This document shows, in pieces, positions 52,360-63,140 of a DNA stretch of 64,000 nt (within the stretch, counting starts at the first letter, position 1; each line of letters begins with the position of its first letter). The stretch spans positions 434,001-498,000 of the forward strand of contig NZ_VDDA01000003.1 of NCBI RefSeq assembly GCF_006151805.1, given 5' to 3'. The DNA comes from Methylobacterium terricola. Its GTDB lineage: Bacteria; Pseudomonadota; Alphaproteobacteria; Rhizobiales; Beijerinckiaceae. Below the pieces are notes generated by a model. The model searched no databases, had not been told where the DNA came from, and saw only the letters and a program-made list of their open reading frames with translations. A program made the position numbers and the translations under genes.

Positions 52360-53217
52360 TCAGCCGCCCACCAGCGCCCGCGTCAGCCCACCCTCCGGGT
52401 CGCTCAATCCCTCGATGACGCTGAAATGATGCAGTCCCGCGATCTCGAACGCTGCCGTTTCCGCCCCGAGCCCATGCCAGATCGTCGGCAGCAGCAGGTT
52501 CTGGCGCCGGAATTCCGGCAGTTCATCCCCGCCCGCCACCGCGACCAGCCGGGCGCCGGGGCGGGGCGCGTGCAGGGCGGGGCTCTCGGCCCGGGCCTCC
52601 CCGGCGTCGAGGCGCAAGGTCTCGTTCATCGGCGTGCCGAGGAGCGGGCGCAGGTCGTGGACGCCGCTGATCGACACCACCCGCCCGATCCGCCCGGCAC
52701 AGGCGAGGTCGATGTCAGTGCACAGCATCCGGCTCACGAGATGGCCGCCGGCGGAATGACCCGACAGGTGGATCGGCCCCGCCACCTCGGCGCTGGCCCG
52801 GTCGAGGAAGGCGGCGATCTCGGCGGTGATGCCGGCGATCCGCGCCTCGGGGCAGAGCGTGTAGCTCGGCAGCGCGACGGCGAAGCCGTGGGCGAGCGGG
52901 CCAGCGGCGAGGTGCGACCAGACCGAGCGGTCGAACGCCTTCCAGTAGCCGCCATGGACGAACACCGCGAGGCCGGCGGGCGTGCCCTCCGGCAGGAACA
53001 GGTCGTAGGCGTGGCGCGGGCCGGCGCCGTAGGGCAGGCCGAGGCGGGCACGGCCCTGGCGAGAGAGATCATCGCGGAACGAGGCGGCGGCCTCGCTCCA
53101 GCGCGCCGGGTAGCGCTTCGCATCGGGGATCGCCCCGACATTGTCGTAGGCGCGGTCGAGGTCCCCGAGCGCGCCTCCGGTCATCCAGGTCGGGGCCTGC
53201 ATCGTCGGGGCCTGCAT
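52360..53217 (-). CDS. Alpha/beta hydrolase, kynurenine-formamidase-like
   Basis: This 285-residue protein has the oxyanion motif HGGYW at 88-92, nucleophile S155 in GHSAGGH, and a late His pair at 263-264 (GLHHFS). This set is shared with KynB/arylformamidase and esterases of the BD-FAE group. It probably hydrolyses an aryl formamide or ester. It is the last gene of the aromatic cluster and starts one base into the RidA stop (TGATG). Confidence 0.82.
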   Translation of the reverse strand: MQAPTMQAPTWMTGGALGDLDRAYDNVGAIPDAKRYPARWSEAAASFRDDLSRQGRARLGLPYGAGPRHAYDLFLPEGTPAGLAVFVHGGYWKAFDRSVWSHLAAGPLAHGFAVALPSYTLCPEARIAGITAEIAAFLDRASAEVAGPIHLSGHSAGGHLVSRMLCTDIDLACAGRIGRVVSISGVHDLRPLLGTPMNETLRLDAGEARAESPALHAPRPGARLVAVAGGDELPEFRRQNLLLPTIWHGLGAETAAFEIAGLHHFSVIEGLSDPEGGLTRALVGG

Positions 53218-53654
53218 CAGGCGGCGTCCGGCACGATCGCGGTCGCCTCGATCTCGACGAGCGCCCCGGGCTCGACGAGGTCGGCGACGCCGACCAGCGC
53301 CATGGCGGGGAAGTGGCGGCCCATCACCCGGCGGTAGACCGGCCCGAGCTCGGGCAGCGCGGCGCGGTAGGTGTCGACGCTGCGCACGTACCAGGTCAGC
53401 CGGGCGACGTGTTCCGGCCCGGCGCCGGCCTCGGCCAGCACCGCCAGGATGTTGTGCAGGGTTTGCTCGACCTGGGGCAGGAAGCCCTCGGCCAGCACCT
53501 CGTTCGCGTCCCAGCCGATCAGGCCGCCGGTCATCACCACCGTGCCACGGCCGGCCATGCCGTTGGCGTAGCCCTTCGGCTTCTTCCAGCCCGCGGGCTG
53601 GAGCGTCGACAGGGCTGGGCTCTCGGGACGGAGCGGGATCGGGCTGGCGGTCAT
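53217..53654 (-). CDS. RidA family protein
   Basis: This 145-residue YjgF/RidA-fold trimer protein has GYANGMAGRGTVVMTGGLIGWD and the late RRVMGRHFPAMALVGVADLVEPGALVEIEATA with the Arg/Glu-type site region. RidA enzymes hydrolyse reactive enamines/imines; some act as 2-aminomuconate deaminases, which suits an amino-aromatic pathway. It shares ATGA with the upstream CoA ligase. Confidence 0.88.
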   Translation of the reverse strand: MTASPIPLRPESPALSTLQPAGWKKPKGYANGMAGRGTVVMTGGLIGWDANEVLAEGFLPQVEQTLHNILAVLAEAGAGPEHVARLTWYVRSVDTYRAALPELGPVYRRVMGRHFPAMALVGVADLVEPGALVEIEATAIVPDAA

Positions 53655-55381
53655 GCGGTCTCTCCCTGGACGGTGGCGGCTTGCGCCTCGGCCTGCCGGC
53701 GCAGGGCGAAGCGTTGCAGCTTGCCGGATTCGGTCTTGGGCAGGGCCGGCACGTAATGCACCGCCCGCGGGTACTTGTAGGGCGCGAGATCGGCCTTGAC
53801 GTGGTCCTGCAAGGCCTTCGTCAATGCCTCATCGCCGGTGACGCCGGGGTTCAGCACCACGTAGGCCGCCACGATGCGGCCGCGCTCGGGGCAGGGCGCC
53901 GCGACGACGCCGACCTCCGCCACCGCCGGATGGGCGAGCAGGCTCGCCTCCACCTCCGGCCCGGCGATGTTGTAGCCGGCCGAGACGATCATGTCGTCGT
54001 TGCGGGCCTGGAACCAGAAATAGCCGTCCTCATCTTGGACGTAGGTGTCACCGGTGACGTTCCAGCCGTCCTGCACGTAAACCGTCTGGCGCTCGTCGGC
54101 GAGGTAGCGGCAGCCGATCGGCCCGCGCACCGCGAGCCGCCCCGGCACCCCGGGCGGGCAGGGCCGGCCGGCCTCGTCGATCACCCGCGCCTCGTAGCCC
54201 GGCACCGGCCTCCCCGTCGCGCCGGGCCGGATCTGGTCCTCGGGCGAGGCGATGAAGATGTGCAGCATCTCGGTCGCACCGATGCCGTCCATGAGCTTCA
54301 GGCCCGTCGCCTTCAACCAGGCGTGCCAGGTCGGTGCCGGCAGGGTCTCGCCGGCCGAGACGCACTTTCGCAGGGACGACAGGTCGTGCTGGCCGATCAG
54401 CCCGAGCATCGCCCGGTAGGCGGTGGGGGCCGTGAACAGCACCGTGGCGCGATGGCGGGCGATGGCGGCGGCGAGGTCGGCCGGGCCCGCCTTCTCGAGC
54501 AGCACCGCCCGGGCGCCGACCCGGAACGGGAACAGCACCAGCCCGCCGAGGCCGAAGGTGAAGGCGAGCGGCGGCGAGCCGATGAACACGTCGTCCTCGG
54601 TCGCCCGCAGCACCTCGCGGGCGTAACAGTCGCAGATCACCAGCAGGTCGCGCTGGTAATGGATCGTCGCCTTCGGCAGGCCGGTGGTGCCGGAGGTGAA
54701 GCCGAGGAGGCACGGATCGTCGGCCCGGGTCGGGGGCGGCTCGAACCGGTCTGAGGCCTGGCTGAGGAGATCCCCGAGTTCGCCTCCGGCGGTGCCGCGC
54801 CACGTCACGACCCGCACCGGATCGGCGCGCCCTTCCGCGGCCTTCGCCATCTCGTCGATCAGGCCGGCATCGCAGAGGGCCAGCGGGATGCGGGCCTTGT
54901 CGAGGATCTGGGTCAGTTCGCGTGCCCGCAGCAGCGGCATCGTCGCGACCACGATCCCGCCCGCCTTGATGATGGCGAGGTAGAGCGCGACCTTGGTCGG
55001 GTTGTTGGCCGAGCGCAGCAGCACCCGCCCGCCCGGAACGAGGCCGAGGTCGTCGACGAGGACGTTCGCCATCCGGTCGATCTGCCGCTTCAGCTCGGCA
55101 TAGGTCCAGGTGACCGCGTCGCCCACCAAAGCCACCCGGTCGCCGCGCCCCTCGGCGACGTGGCGGTCGACCAGCTCGACGGTGGCGTTCAGGTGCTCGG
55201 GGTATCCGAGCCGGTCGAGGTTGACGAAGTCCGGCATCCGGTCCGGCGGGGGCAGGTTGTCCCGCACGAAGGTGTCGGGCCGCCGCGCCCACGGGCTCGT
55301 CCCGGAGCGGGGCTCGGTCCCGGCGGGATGCGCGACGGCCGGGATCTCCGGCATCGGGGCGTTGGGCACGGCAGCCTCCAT
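53651..55381 (-). CDS. 2-Aminobenzoate/benzoate-CoA ligase family enzyme
   Basis: This 576-residue ANL-superfamily ligase has the P-loop LLGFTSGTTGLPKA, the GATEMLHIF A5 motif, GDTYVQDEDGYFW A7, and the terminal catalytic Lys in ALPKTESGKLQR. The opening DTFVRDNLPPPDRMPDF and YPEHLNATVELVDRHV match 2-aminobenzoate-CoA ligases best. It should activate an aromatic acid to its CoA thioester with ATP. ATG at 55381 follows GGAGAGGAG. Confidence 0.88.
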   Translation of the reverse strand: MEAAVPNAPMPEIPAVAHPAGTEPRSGTSPWARRPDTFVRDNLPPPDRMPDFVNLDRLGYPEHLNATVELVDRHVAEGRGDRVALVGDAVTWTYAELKRQIDRMANVLVDDLGLVPGGRVLLRSANNPTKVALYLAIIKAGGIVVATMPLLRARELTQILDKARIPLALCDAGLIDEMAKAAEGRADPVRVVTWRGTAGGELGDLLSQASDRFEPPPTRADDPCLLGFTSGTTGLPKATIHYQRDLLVICDCYAREVLRATEDDVFIGSPPLAFTFGLGGLVLFPFRVGARAVLLEKAGPADLAAAIARHRATVLFTAPTAYRAMLGLIGQHDLSSLRKCVSAGETLPAPTWHAWLKATGLKLMDGIGATEMLHIFIASPEDQIRPGATGRPVPGYEARVIDEAGRPCPPGVPGRLAVRGPIGCRYLADERQTVYVQDGWNVTGDTYVQDEDGYFWFQARNDDMIVSAGYNIAGPEVEASLLAHPAVAEVGVVAAPCPERGRIVAAYVVLNPGVTGDEALTKALQDHVKADLAPYKYPRAVHYVPALPKTESGKLQRFALRRQAEAQAATVQGETA

Positions 55382-55415
55382 CGGACACTCCTCTCCTCGG
55401 TCGCGACTGTCGCCC

Positions 55416-56561
55416 TCAGGCGAGAATCTGGCGGGCGATGACGAGCTTCTGGACCTCGGTGGCGCCCTCGTAGATCCGGAGCGCCCGGATCTCGCGGTAG
55501 AGCGTCTCCGGCACCGAGCCGGAGCGGACGCCCTCGCCGCCATGGAGCTGCACCGCCCGGTCGATCACCTCCTGCGCGGCTTCCGTCGCCACCATCTTGG
55601 CCATCGCGGCCTCGCGGGTGATGCGGGGCGCGCCGGAATCCCGGGTCCAGGCGGCGCGGTAGACGTGGAGCGCCGCGGTATCGATCGCCGTCGCCATCTC
55701 GGCGAGGCTGGTCTGGGTCAGCTGCATCGCGGCGAGCGGCGCGCCGAAGAGCGTGCGGGTTTGTGCGCGCTGCAAGGACGCGTCGAGGGCGCGGCGGGCA
55801 AAGCCGAGCGCCGCGGCGCCGACGGTGGAGCGGAACACGTCGAGCGTCGCCATCGCGACCTTGAACCCGGCCCCGGCTTCGCCGATGCGGTTCTCGGCCG
55901 GGACGCGGCACCCCTCGAAGCGCAGCCGCGCAAGCGGATGGGGCGCGATGGTGTCGAGCCGTTCCACGATTCCCAGGCCGGGCGTGTCCGCCGGCACGAG
56001 ATAGGCCGAGAGGCCGCGCGCGCCCGGCGCCTCGCCGCTGCGGGCGAAGACGACGTAGGTGTCGGCGATGCCGCCATTCGAGATCCAGGTCTTCTCGCCG
56101 TCGAGCCGCACCGTGCCGTCGGGCATCGGCGTGGCCGCGAGCGCGATCTGGGCGACGTCGGAGCCGGCCTCCGGCTCGGTCAGCGCGAAGGCGGCGATGC
56201 GGCGCCCGGCCCGCACGCCCGGCAGCACCGCCTCGCGCTGCGCATCCGTGCCGGCGAGCGTCAGCGCCCCGGTGCCGAGGCCTTGCATGGCGAAGGCAAA
56301 ATCGGCGAGCCCGTCGTGGCGCGCGAAGGTCTCGCGCAGCAGGCACAACGCCCGCACGTCGAAGCGCCCGTCCTCCGGGGCGGCGAAGTCGAGGAAACCC
56401 GCCTCGCCGAGGGCCGCGACGAGGCGCCGGCACGAGCTGTCGACGTCGTGATGGTCGACGAGGGCGGGGACCGTGCGGGCGGCCCAGTCGTCGGCTGCCG
56501 CCGCGAGATCGCGGTGGTGCGGCTCGAAGAACGGCCAGTCGAGGAAGCTGCGGTCCGGCAT
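55416..56561 (-). CDS. Acyl-CoA dehydrogenase
   Basis: This 381-residue FAD-dependent dehydrogenase has [17 protein letters not shown] in the middle domain and QLHGGEGV with the late [10 protein letters not shown] that holds the base Glu in the group. It oxidises a CoA-bound intermediate, probably after ring opening. Beginning only a base after the hydratase stop, it is clearly in the same operon. Confidence 0.92.
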   Translation of the reverse strand: MPDRSFLDWPFFEPHHRDLAAAADDWAARTVPALVDHHDVDSSCRRLVAALGEAGFLDFAAPEDGRFDVRALCLLRETFARHDGLADFAFAMQGLGTGALTLAGTDAQREAVLPGVRAGRRIAAFALTEPEAGSDVAQIALAATPMPDGTVRLDGEKTWISNGGIADTYVVFARSGEAPGARGLSAYLVPADTPGLGIVERLDTIAPHPLARLRFEGCRVPAENRIGEAGAGFKVAMATLDVFRSTVGAAALGFARRALDASLQRAQTRTLFGAPLAAMQLTQTSLAEMATAIDTAALHVYRAAWTRDSGAPRITREAAMAKMVATEAAQEVIDRAVQLHGGEGVRSGSVPETLYREIRALRIYEGATEVQKLVIARQILA

Positions 56562-56562
56562 G

Positions 56563-57891
56563 TCAGTTGCCCTCGAAGACCGGCTTGGTCTTGCCCGCGA
56601 AAGCCTCGAAGGCGCGGCGGAAATCCTGGGTCTTCATGCAGAGCGCCTGGGCCATCGCCTCGGCGTCGATGGCGGCATCGACCCCCATCGCCCATTCCAT
56701 GTGCAGCATCCGCTTGGTCAGGCCGTTGGCGTAGGCCGGGCCCCGCACCAGCGCGCGGGCGGTCTCGCGCGCCGCGCCCAGGGCCTCGCCCGCCGGGACC
56801 AGGCGGTTGAAGAAGCCCCAGCGCTCGCCCTCCTCGGCGCTCATGAAGCGGCCGGTATAGAGAAGCTCGGAGGCCCGGCCCTGGCCGATGATCCGGGGCA
56901 GGATCGCGCAGGCGCCCATGTCGCAGCCGGCGAGGCCCACCCGGTTGAACAGGAACGCCACCTTGGCGCCGGCCCCCGCCACCCGCAGGTCGGAGGCCAT
57001 GGCGATGATCGCGCCCGCTCCCGCGCAGACGCCCTCGACCGCCGCCACCACCGGCTGCGGGCAGGCCCGCATTTCCTTGACGAGGTCGCCGGTCATCGTC
57101 GTGAAGGCGTGGAGGTCAGCCGCCCCCATGGTGGTCAGCGGCTCGATGATCTCGAACACGTCGCCGCCGCTGGAGAAATTGCCGCCGGCCCCGGTGATGA
57201 CGACCGCCGTCACGCTCTCCTCGAAGCGCAGGGCCCGGAAGGTGTCGCGCAGTTCCGCGTAGCTCTCGAAGGTCAGCGGGTTCTTCTTCTCCGGCCGATC
57301 GAGGGTCACGGTCGCGATGCCGTCCTCGATCGCGAAGCCGAAATGCTGCGGCGTGAAGCCCGCGAGCGGGGCCGCGATGGCGTTCTGGCGCCTCATGGTG
57401 CCTCCCTGGCGTTTTGGTTTTGGCTTGGTCGGGCCGCCCGGCCGCACCGAGGCCTTGAGGGCGGAGAGCTGGGTCGAGAGGGCTTCCTGCTCGGCCGTGT
57501 CGAGGGCGCCGACCAGTTCGGCGATCCAGTCGGCATGCGCCCGGGCCATCTCGGCGAAGACCGCGCGGCCTTGAGCCGTCAGGCGCACCTGCACCGCCCG
57601 GCGGTCGGTCTCCGAGACCTGGCGGTCGATCAGTTCTTCCTGCGCCAGCCGCTCGACGAGGCCGGTGACGTTGCCGTTCGAGACCATCATCCGGCGCGAC
57701 AACTCGCCGAGCTGGATGCCGTCCGGCGCGCGTTCGAGCTGCGCCATCAGGTCGAAGCGGGGCAGGGTGGTGTTGAAGCGGTCGCGCAGGCGGCGGCGGA
57801 TCTCCGCCTCGATGGTGTTGGCGGTGGTGAGCAGGCGCAGCCACAGCCGCAGCTCGGTGCGGTGGGTGGGAAATTCAGCAGGTGCGTTCAC
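56563..57891 (-). CDS. In-frame fusion: MarR regulator and enoyl-CoA hydratase
   Basis: This 442-residue frame has no stop between two domains. Residues about 1-150 are a MarR winged-helix regulator ([43 protein letters not shown]). Residues about 166-442 are an enoyl-CoA hydratase ([16 protein letters not shown], the oxyanion [24 protein letters not shown]). A basic linker ([13 protein letters not shown]) joins them. Where I know such clusters, they are two genes. An internal GGGAGG-N4-ATG at 57396 could also yield the hydratase alone. GTG at 57891 shares GTGA with the SDR stop and has GGAGG upstream. Confidence 0.85.
   Translation of the reverse strand: MNAPAEFPTHRTELRLWLRLLTTANTIEAEIRRRLRDRFNTTLPRFDLMAQLERAPDGIQLGELSRRMMVSNGNVTGLVERLAQEELIDRQVSETDRRAVQVRLTAQGRAVFAEMARAHADWIAELVGALDTAEQEALSTQLSALKASVRPGGPTKPKPKRQGGTMRRQNAIAAPLAGFTPQHFGFAIEDGIATVTLDRPEKKNPLTFESYAELRDTFRALRFEESVTAVVITGAGGNFSSGGDVFEIIEPLTTMGAADLHAFTTMTGDLVKEMRACPQPVVAAVEGVCAGAGAIIAMASDLRVAGAGAKVAFLFNRVGLAGCDMGACAILPRIIGQGRASELLYTGRFMSAEEGERWGFFNRLVPAGEALGAARETARALVRGPAYANGLTKRMLHMEWAMGVDAAIDAEAMAQALCMKTQDFRRAFEAFAGKTKPVFEGN
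57394..57407 (-). promoter_or_regulatory. Internal ribosome-binding site and start for the hydratase half
   Basis: On the minus strand GGGAGG is followed by CACC and ATG, which opens [14 protein letters not shown] at the start of the hydratase domain. This is a normal spacing and strong match. It would give a separate 277-residue enoyl-CoA hydratase from within the MarR-hydratase frame. Confidence 0.65.
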
Positions 57892-58649
57892 AGCTCGCCT
57901 CCCGCGACCGCGACCGCCTGGCCGGTGACGGCGCCGGCTTGAGCGCCCGCGAGCCACAGCACCGCATCGGCGACCTCCTCCGGGCGGATCAGCCGGCCCA
58001 TCGGGTTGTGGCGGGTGAACTCGGTCAGGAGGTCGTCGCGGTCGCGGCCGGTCTTCGCCGTCAGCCCGTCGATGGCGCTCCCGACGAGGTCGGTGTCGGT
58101 GAAGCCGGGGCAGACCGCGTTGACGGTGATGCCGGTGGTGGCGAGTTCCAGCGCCAGCGCCCGGGTCAGCCCGACCACCGCGTGCTTGGCGGCGCAGTAG
58201 GCGCTCACGTACGCGTAGCCTTTCAGCCCGGCGGTGGAGGCGACCGAGACGATCCGCCCCCCGCCCTGCGCCTTCATGCCCGGCACCACGGCGCGGGCGG
58301 CGACCAGCACCGGTTCGAGGTTGAGCGCCATCATCCGCCGCAGGGTGTCGACGCCGCTGCGGGCGAGCGGCGCGGTCTCGGCGCCGCCGGCATTGTTGAC
58401 CAGCACCGCGATCGGGCCGGCCTGCGCGGCGGCTTGCGTCAGGGCGCGCTCCAGGGCCGCCGCATCGGTCACGTCGGCGGCGACGGCGTGGGCGGCGCCG
58501 AGTTCGCTCCTCGCCCGCGCGGCGCTCTCCGGCGTCCGGCCGAGCACCGTCACCCGCTCTCCCGCCGCCACGAATCCCGCGGCGATCGCCCGCCCGATGC
58601 CGCGGGCGGCGCCGGTGACCAGGACGTGGCGGGGAGAGAGGTCGGTCAT
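57888..58649 (-). CDS. SDR family dehydrogenase (3-hydroxyacyl-CoA/3-hydroxybutyrate type)
   Basis: This 253-residue classical SDR has TGAARGIG at 12-19, NNAGG near 88-92, a Ser in [17 protein letters not shown] with the Tyr/Lys pair, and PGFTDTDLV. It should oxidise a hydroxyacyl-CoA formed by the hydratase. The ATG at 58649 starts the Rossmann fold about ten residues in. It lies between the 172-nt palindrome and the MarR-hydratase fusion. Confidence 0.9.
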   Translation of the reverse strand: MTDLSPRHVLVTGAARGIGRAIAAGFVAAGERVTVLGRTPESAARARSELGAAHAVAADVTDAAALERALTQAAAQAGPIAVLVNNAGGAETAPLARSGVDTLRRMMALNLEPVLVAARAVVPGMKAQGGGRIVSVASTAGLKGYAYVSAYCAAKHAVVGLTRALALELATTGITVNAVCPGFTDTDLVGSAIDGLTAKTGRDRDDLLTEFTRHNPMGRLIRPEEVADAVLWLAGAQAGAVTGQAVAVAGGEL

Positions 58650-58714
58650 GGATATTTCAACCTTAAAGGAATTGGGCGCGGCTAATCCGCGAGGTCGGTG
58701 AGTCCCCAGTACCG

Positions 58715-58886
58715 CCCCTTTCCCGGACGACTGAAGCGTCAGCGGAAGGAGATCCGGGATCCAGCACAAAAAGTCGCGAAGCGTCTGCCTGTCTGCAACA
58801 TTGCAACATAGAGAGCCGCTTCGCGGCATTTTTTCTGCTGGGTCCCGGATCTCCTTCCACTTCGTTTCAGTCGTCCGGGAAAGGGG
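58715..58886. repeat. 172-nt imperfect palindromic element
   Basis: The left arm 58715-58783 and right arm 58817-58886 pair over about 70 nt with a few mismatches. The outer stretch CCCCTTTCCCGGACGACTGA matches without error, and the innermost CGCGAAGCG/CGCTTCGCG is also perfect. The 33-nt loop carries TGCAACAT-TGCAACA. No ORF spans it. It could be a non-autonomous mobile element, a strong terminator, or a processed RNA between the monooxygenase and the SDR. The rest of this 308-nt gap has no gene. Confidence 0.85.
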
Positions 58887-58957
58887 AGGATGTTTTTGCC
58901 GCTACTCCCTGTCTTCGGAACCATGCATTCTCCCCCGACCGAGAGGACAGGCATGCA

Positions 58958-60214
58958 CTACACCGCCACCCTGAGCGGGCTCACCTTGCCGGCCACCGCG
59001 AACCCGGCCTTGCCGGCATAGCCCCCGACGATCGCCTGGCGCTCGGCGTGGCTCAGCACGTCCTCGATCCGGGTGAATCCCGCCGGGGCCCGCTTCTCGA
59101 CCTCGTCGATCACCCGCTCCGGCCCGCCCTTGCGGTTGAGGAGCACGATCTCGGCGGTCTTCGGCCGGCGCTCGGCCTCGTAGGTGTGAAGCGCCTGCAT
59201 CGGATGCTCGGCGCTCGCCAGCGCATCGCCGAGCGCCCGCGCGTCGAGGATCGCCTGCGAGGCGCCGTTCGAGCCGACCGGGTACATCGGGTGGGCGGCG
59301 TCGCCCAAGAGCGTCACCCGGCCATGGGTCCAGCGCGGCAGCGGATCGCGGTCGCACATCGGGTATTCGAAGATCTGCGGCGTCGCCTCGACCAGGGCCG
59401 CGAGGTCGAAATCCGGCAGGGCGAAGCGCCTGGCGTAGGGCAGCACCTGCGAGCGGTGGGCGGGGCGCGACCAGCTCTCCTTCGGCGGCGGCGACACCGT
59501 GCCGTCCGCCATCTTCACGAACACCACCCAGTTCATCAGCTGGCGCCCGTTCCCGGCCTCGGCAATCGGGTAGAGGACGCATTTCGCCCCCATGCCGCCG
59601 CCGATCGCCATGGTGCGGCCGTCGCTCCACGGCGCCCATTCGGTGGCGCCGCGCCACATCAGCACCCCGTCCCAGCGCGGTGGCCCCTCGTCGGGGAAGA
59701 AGCGGCGGCGCACCACCGAGTGGATGCCGTCGCAGGCGATCAGCACGTCGCCCCGCACCGTGCGGCCGGCATCGCCCCGGAGCGAGTCGGTGAAGTGGGC
59801 GGTGACCCCGCCCTCGTCCTCGAGGAAGCCGGACAGCGCCAGGCCGGTCCTGACCGCATCGGGACCAAGCCGCTCCCGCACCGCATCGTGGAGCACGGCC
59901 TGGAGGCGCCCGCGATGGATCGAGAATTGCGGCACCGGATGGCCGGCATCGATCCCGCGTGGCTCGCGCCAGACCTCCTGGCCCTGGCGGTTGAAATAGG
60001 CCAGCTCCTTCGTCCGGATCGCCACCCGGTCGAGGGCCGGCAGCAGGTCGAGCTCGGCCAGTTCCCGGATCGCGTGCGGCAGGGTGTTGATGCCGACCCC
60101 GACCTCGCGCACCTCCGCTGCCTGCTCGTAGAGCGTGGCACGGATGCCGCGCCGGTGGAGCATCAGGGCGGTGGCGAGCCCGCCGATCCCGGCGCCGACG
60201 ATGATGACGCGCAT
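58958..60214 (-). CDS. FAD-dependent monooxygenase (flavin-dependent oxidoreductase)
   Basis: This 418-residue group A flavoprotein has GAGIGG at 7-12, an RGRLQAVLHDAV loop near 133-144 (SIHRGRL), CDGIHSVVRRRFF, and late LLGDAAHPMYPVGSNGASQAI. It is close to PhzS-type and hydroxybenzoate hydroxylases. It should hydroxylate an aromatic ring with NAD(P)H and O2. It directly follows the cupin gene and precedes the palindrome. Confidence 0.88.
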   Translation of the reverse strand: MRVIIVGAGIGGLATALMLHRRGIRATLYEQAAEVREVGVGINTLPHAIRELAELDLLPALDRVAIRTKELAYFNRQGQEVWREPRGIDAGHPVPQFSIHRGRLQAVLHDAVRERLGPDAVRTGLALSGFLEDEGGVTAHFTDSLRGDAGRTVRGDVLIACDGIHSVVRRRFFPDEGPPRWDGVLMWRGATEWAPWSDGRTMAIGGGMGAKCVLYPIAEAGNGRQLMNWVVFVKMADGTVSPPPKESWSRPAHRSQVLPYARRFALPDFDLAALVEATPQIFEYPMCDRDPLPRWTHGRVTLLGDAAHPMYPVGSNGASQAILDARALGDALASAEHPMQALHTYEAERRPKTAEIVLLNRKGGPERVIDEVEKRAPAGFTRIEDVLSHAERQAIVGGYAGKAGFAVAGKVSPLRVAV

Positions 60215-60218
60215 CGCT

Positions 60219-60677
60219 TCACTCCGCGTCCGGGGGCGGCAGGAAGTCGACCTCGTGCTTGGCCGAGATCGCCACGACGTCGGCCGGGTTGGCCTGCGGG
60301 CCGAGATTGTGCAGGGCCCAGAACAGGTCGTAGAGGCGGCGCGCCGGAGAGACCCAGAACAGGCACTTCACGTCGGCATCCGAGCGGTTGAACAGCCCGT
60401 GCGGCTGGCCCCGCGGCAGCCGGATCGTGTCGCCGGGCTCGGCCACGCTCTCCTGCCCGTCGAGCACCGCGGTGAGCCGCCCTTGCAGGATGTACAGGAA
60501 CTCGTCCTGCATCGGGTGGATGTGCGGCGGCACGAAGGTGCCCGGCGGGAAGGTGGCGTGCCAGGACAGCGAGCTCTCGGAGAGCTGCTTGGGGACGTAG
60601 ATCTGCCCGAGGATGTTCCAGCGGACGCCCTCGATGCCCTCACCGGCGCGGGTGATGCCTGCGGTCATGGGGGTCAT
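60219..60677 (-). CDS. Cupin domain protein
   Basis: This 152-residue single cupin has metal-type residues in PPHIHPMQDEFLYILQG and a second strand RLPRGQPHGLFN. It may be a small dioxygenase, isomerase or binding protein in aromatic breakdown. AAGGAG lies 7 nt before the ATG at 60677. It sits 26 nt after livF and 4 nt before the monooxygenase gene. Confidence 0.85.
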   Translation of the reverse strand: MTPMTAGITRAGEGIEGVRWNILGQIYVPKQLSESSLSWHATFPPGTFVPPHIHPMQDEFLYILQGRLTAVLDGQESVAEPGDTIRLPRGQPHGLFNRSDADVKCLFWVSPARRLYDLFWALHNLGPQANPADVVAISAKHEVDFLPPPDAE

Positions 60678-60703
60678 GCGATTACTCCTTCGCGACAGAT
60701 GTT

Positions 60704-61398
<695 letters not shown>

Positions 61399-61399
<1 letters not shown>

Positions 61400-62154
61400 C
61401 AGGCCGCCTCCTCCTCGCCGAGATAGGCGGCGCGCACCGCCGGATCGGAGCGGACCGTGTCCGGCGCGCCGCTCGCGATGACGCGGCCGTAGACCAGCAC
61501 GCTCATCCGGTCGGCGAGCGCGAACACCGCGTCCATGTCGTGCTCGATCAGCACGATGGTGTGGGTGGCCTTCAATGCGCGCATCAGCCCGACCAGGATC
61601 GCCGATTCCTCCGGGCCGGTGCCGGCCAAAGGCTCGTCGAGAAGCAGCAGGCGGGCATTCGTCGCGAGCGCCACCGCCAGTTCGAGCTGGCGCTTCTCGC
61701 CGTGCGACAGGCTGCCGGCCCGCCGCCCGGCCCGGTCGGCGAGGCCGACGCGGTCGAGCGCCGTCATCGCCTCGGCATTGAGCGCCGTCTCGCCGGCAGA
61801 GGGGCGGAAGAAGCGGAAGCTCGAGTCGGAGCGGGCCTGGACCGCGAGCGCGACGTTCTCCAGCACCGAGAACCCGTCGAGGATCGAGGTGATCTGGAAC
61901 GAGCGGGCGAGTCCCCGGCGGACCCGCGCCACCATCGACAGAGGGGTGACGTCCTCGCCCGCGAGATGCACCGTACCGGAATCGCTCGGCAGACTCCCCG
62001 AAAGCTGGTGGATCAGCGTGGTCTTGCCGGCGCCGTTCGGGCCGATGATCGCGTGCAGCTCGCCCGACGCCACGTCGAGGCTGACGTCGTCGGTGACCTT
62101 GAGCGCCCCGTAGGACTTGCGCAAATTGCGAACGGACAGGAGCGGGGTCGTCAC
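61399..62154 (-). CDS. livG: ABC transporter ATPase, LivG-type
   Basis: This 251-residue protein starts at GTG 62154 (shares GTGA with livM). It has Walker A GPNGAGKT, the signature LSHGEKRQLELA (LSHGE instead of LSGGQ, common in LivG), Walker B LLLLDEPLAGTG, and the LivG region GLARSFQITSIL. It is the partner ATPase of LivF. Confidence 0.9.
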
Positions 62155-63140
62155 GCGCGCCTCCCGATCTTCGCCGCCAGTCCCGCGAGGCCGCCGCGGG
62201 AGAGCAGCACGACCGCGACCAGCATCACCCCGAGGCCGAGGCGCCAATGGTCTGAATAATGCGCCAGCACCTCTTCGAGCGCGATGAGCGCCGCCGCCCC
62301 GACGACCGGTCCGACCAGCGTGCCCATGCCGCCGAGCACCACCATGACGATCAGCTCGCCCGAGCGCTGCCAGCTCATATAGGCCGGCGAGACGAACTCG
62401 GCCTGGTTCGCCAGCAGCACGCCGGCGAGCCCGGCGATGGCGCCGGCGATGACGTAGGCGGTGAGCCGGTAGGGCAGGGGGGAGAAGCCGATCGCCTGCA
62501 TCCGCACGGCGTTGTCGCGGCTGCCGCGCAGCACCCGGCCGAAGCGCGAGGCGACGACACGGCGGAGAGCCAGGAGCGCGACCGCCAGCACCGCCAGCAC
62601 CAGGTAGAACAGCGCCGGGTCGCCCTCGATCAGCCGCATTCCGAACAGGGTCGAGCGGCCCGACAGCGGCAACCCGTCGTCGCCGCCATAAGCCGCGAGC
62701 GACACCATGAAGAAATACGCCATCTGCCCGAAGGCCAGCGTGATCATGATGAAGTAGACGCCGCGGGTGCGCAACGAGATCGCCCCGGTGACCAGCGCGA
62801 AGAGGGCGCAGGTCACGGCTGCCGCCGGCGCCTGCACCGCGAGGTCGCGGATGCCGTGGGCGTCGAGGATGCCGACCGCGTAGGCCCCGAGGCCGATGAA
62901 GGCGGCGTGGCCGAACGACACCATCGCGCCGTAGCCGAGCACGAGGTCGAGGGAGAGGGCCGCGAGCCCGAAGATCATCATCCGGGTCGCGGTGACGACC
63001 AGGAACGGCAGGCCTGCCGCCTCCGCCGCGAGCGGCAGGGCGGCGAGCGCGGCGAGGACCAGCCCGGCGAGCGCCGTGCCGGAGAGCGCGGCCCGGCGCC
63101 GGGGCGGCTCGGCACTGATGCGGGCGACCAGGGTGCTCAT
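62151..63140 (-). CDS. livM: ABC transporter permease, LivM-type
   Basis: This 329-residue protein has about nine hydrophobic helices and the family block SLDLVLGYGAMVSFGHAAFIG plus VVLGGMGTLVGPVVGA near the end. It forms the inner-membrane channel with LivH. ATGA overlap with livH marks one operon. Confidence 0.9.
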   Translation of the reverse strand: MSTLVARISAEPPRRRAALSGTALAGLVLAALAALPLAAEAAGLPFLVVTATRMMIFGLAALSLDLVLGYGAMVSFGHAAFIGLGAYAVGILDAHGIRDLAVQAPAAAVTCALFALVTGAISLRTRGVYFIMITLAFGQMAYFFMVSLAAYGGDDGLPLSGRSTLFGMRLIEGDPALFYLVLAVLAVALLALRRVVASRFGRVLRGSRDNAVRMQAIGFSPLPYRLTAYVIAGAIAGLAGVLLANQAEFVSPAYMSWQRSGELIVMVVLGGMGTLVGPVVGAAALIALEEVLAHYSDHWRLGLGVMLVAVVLLSRGGLAGLAAKIGRRA

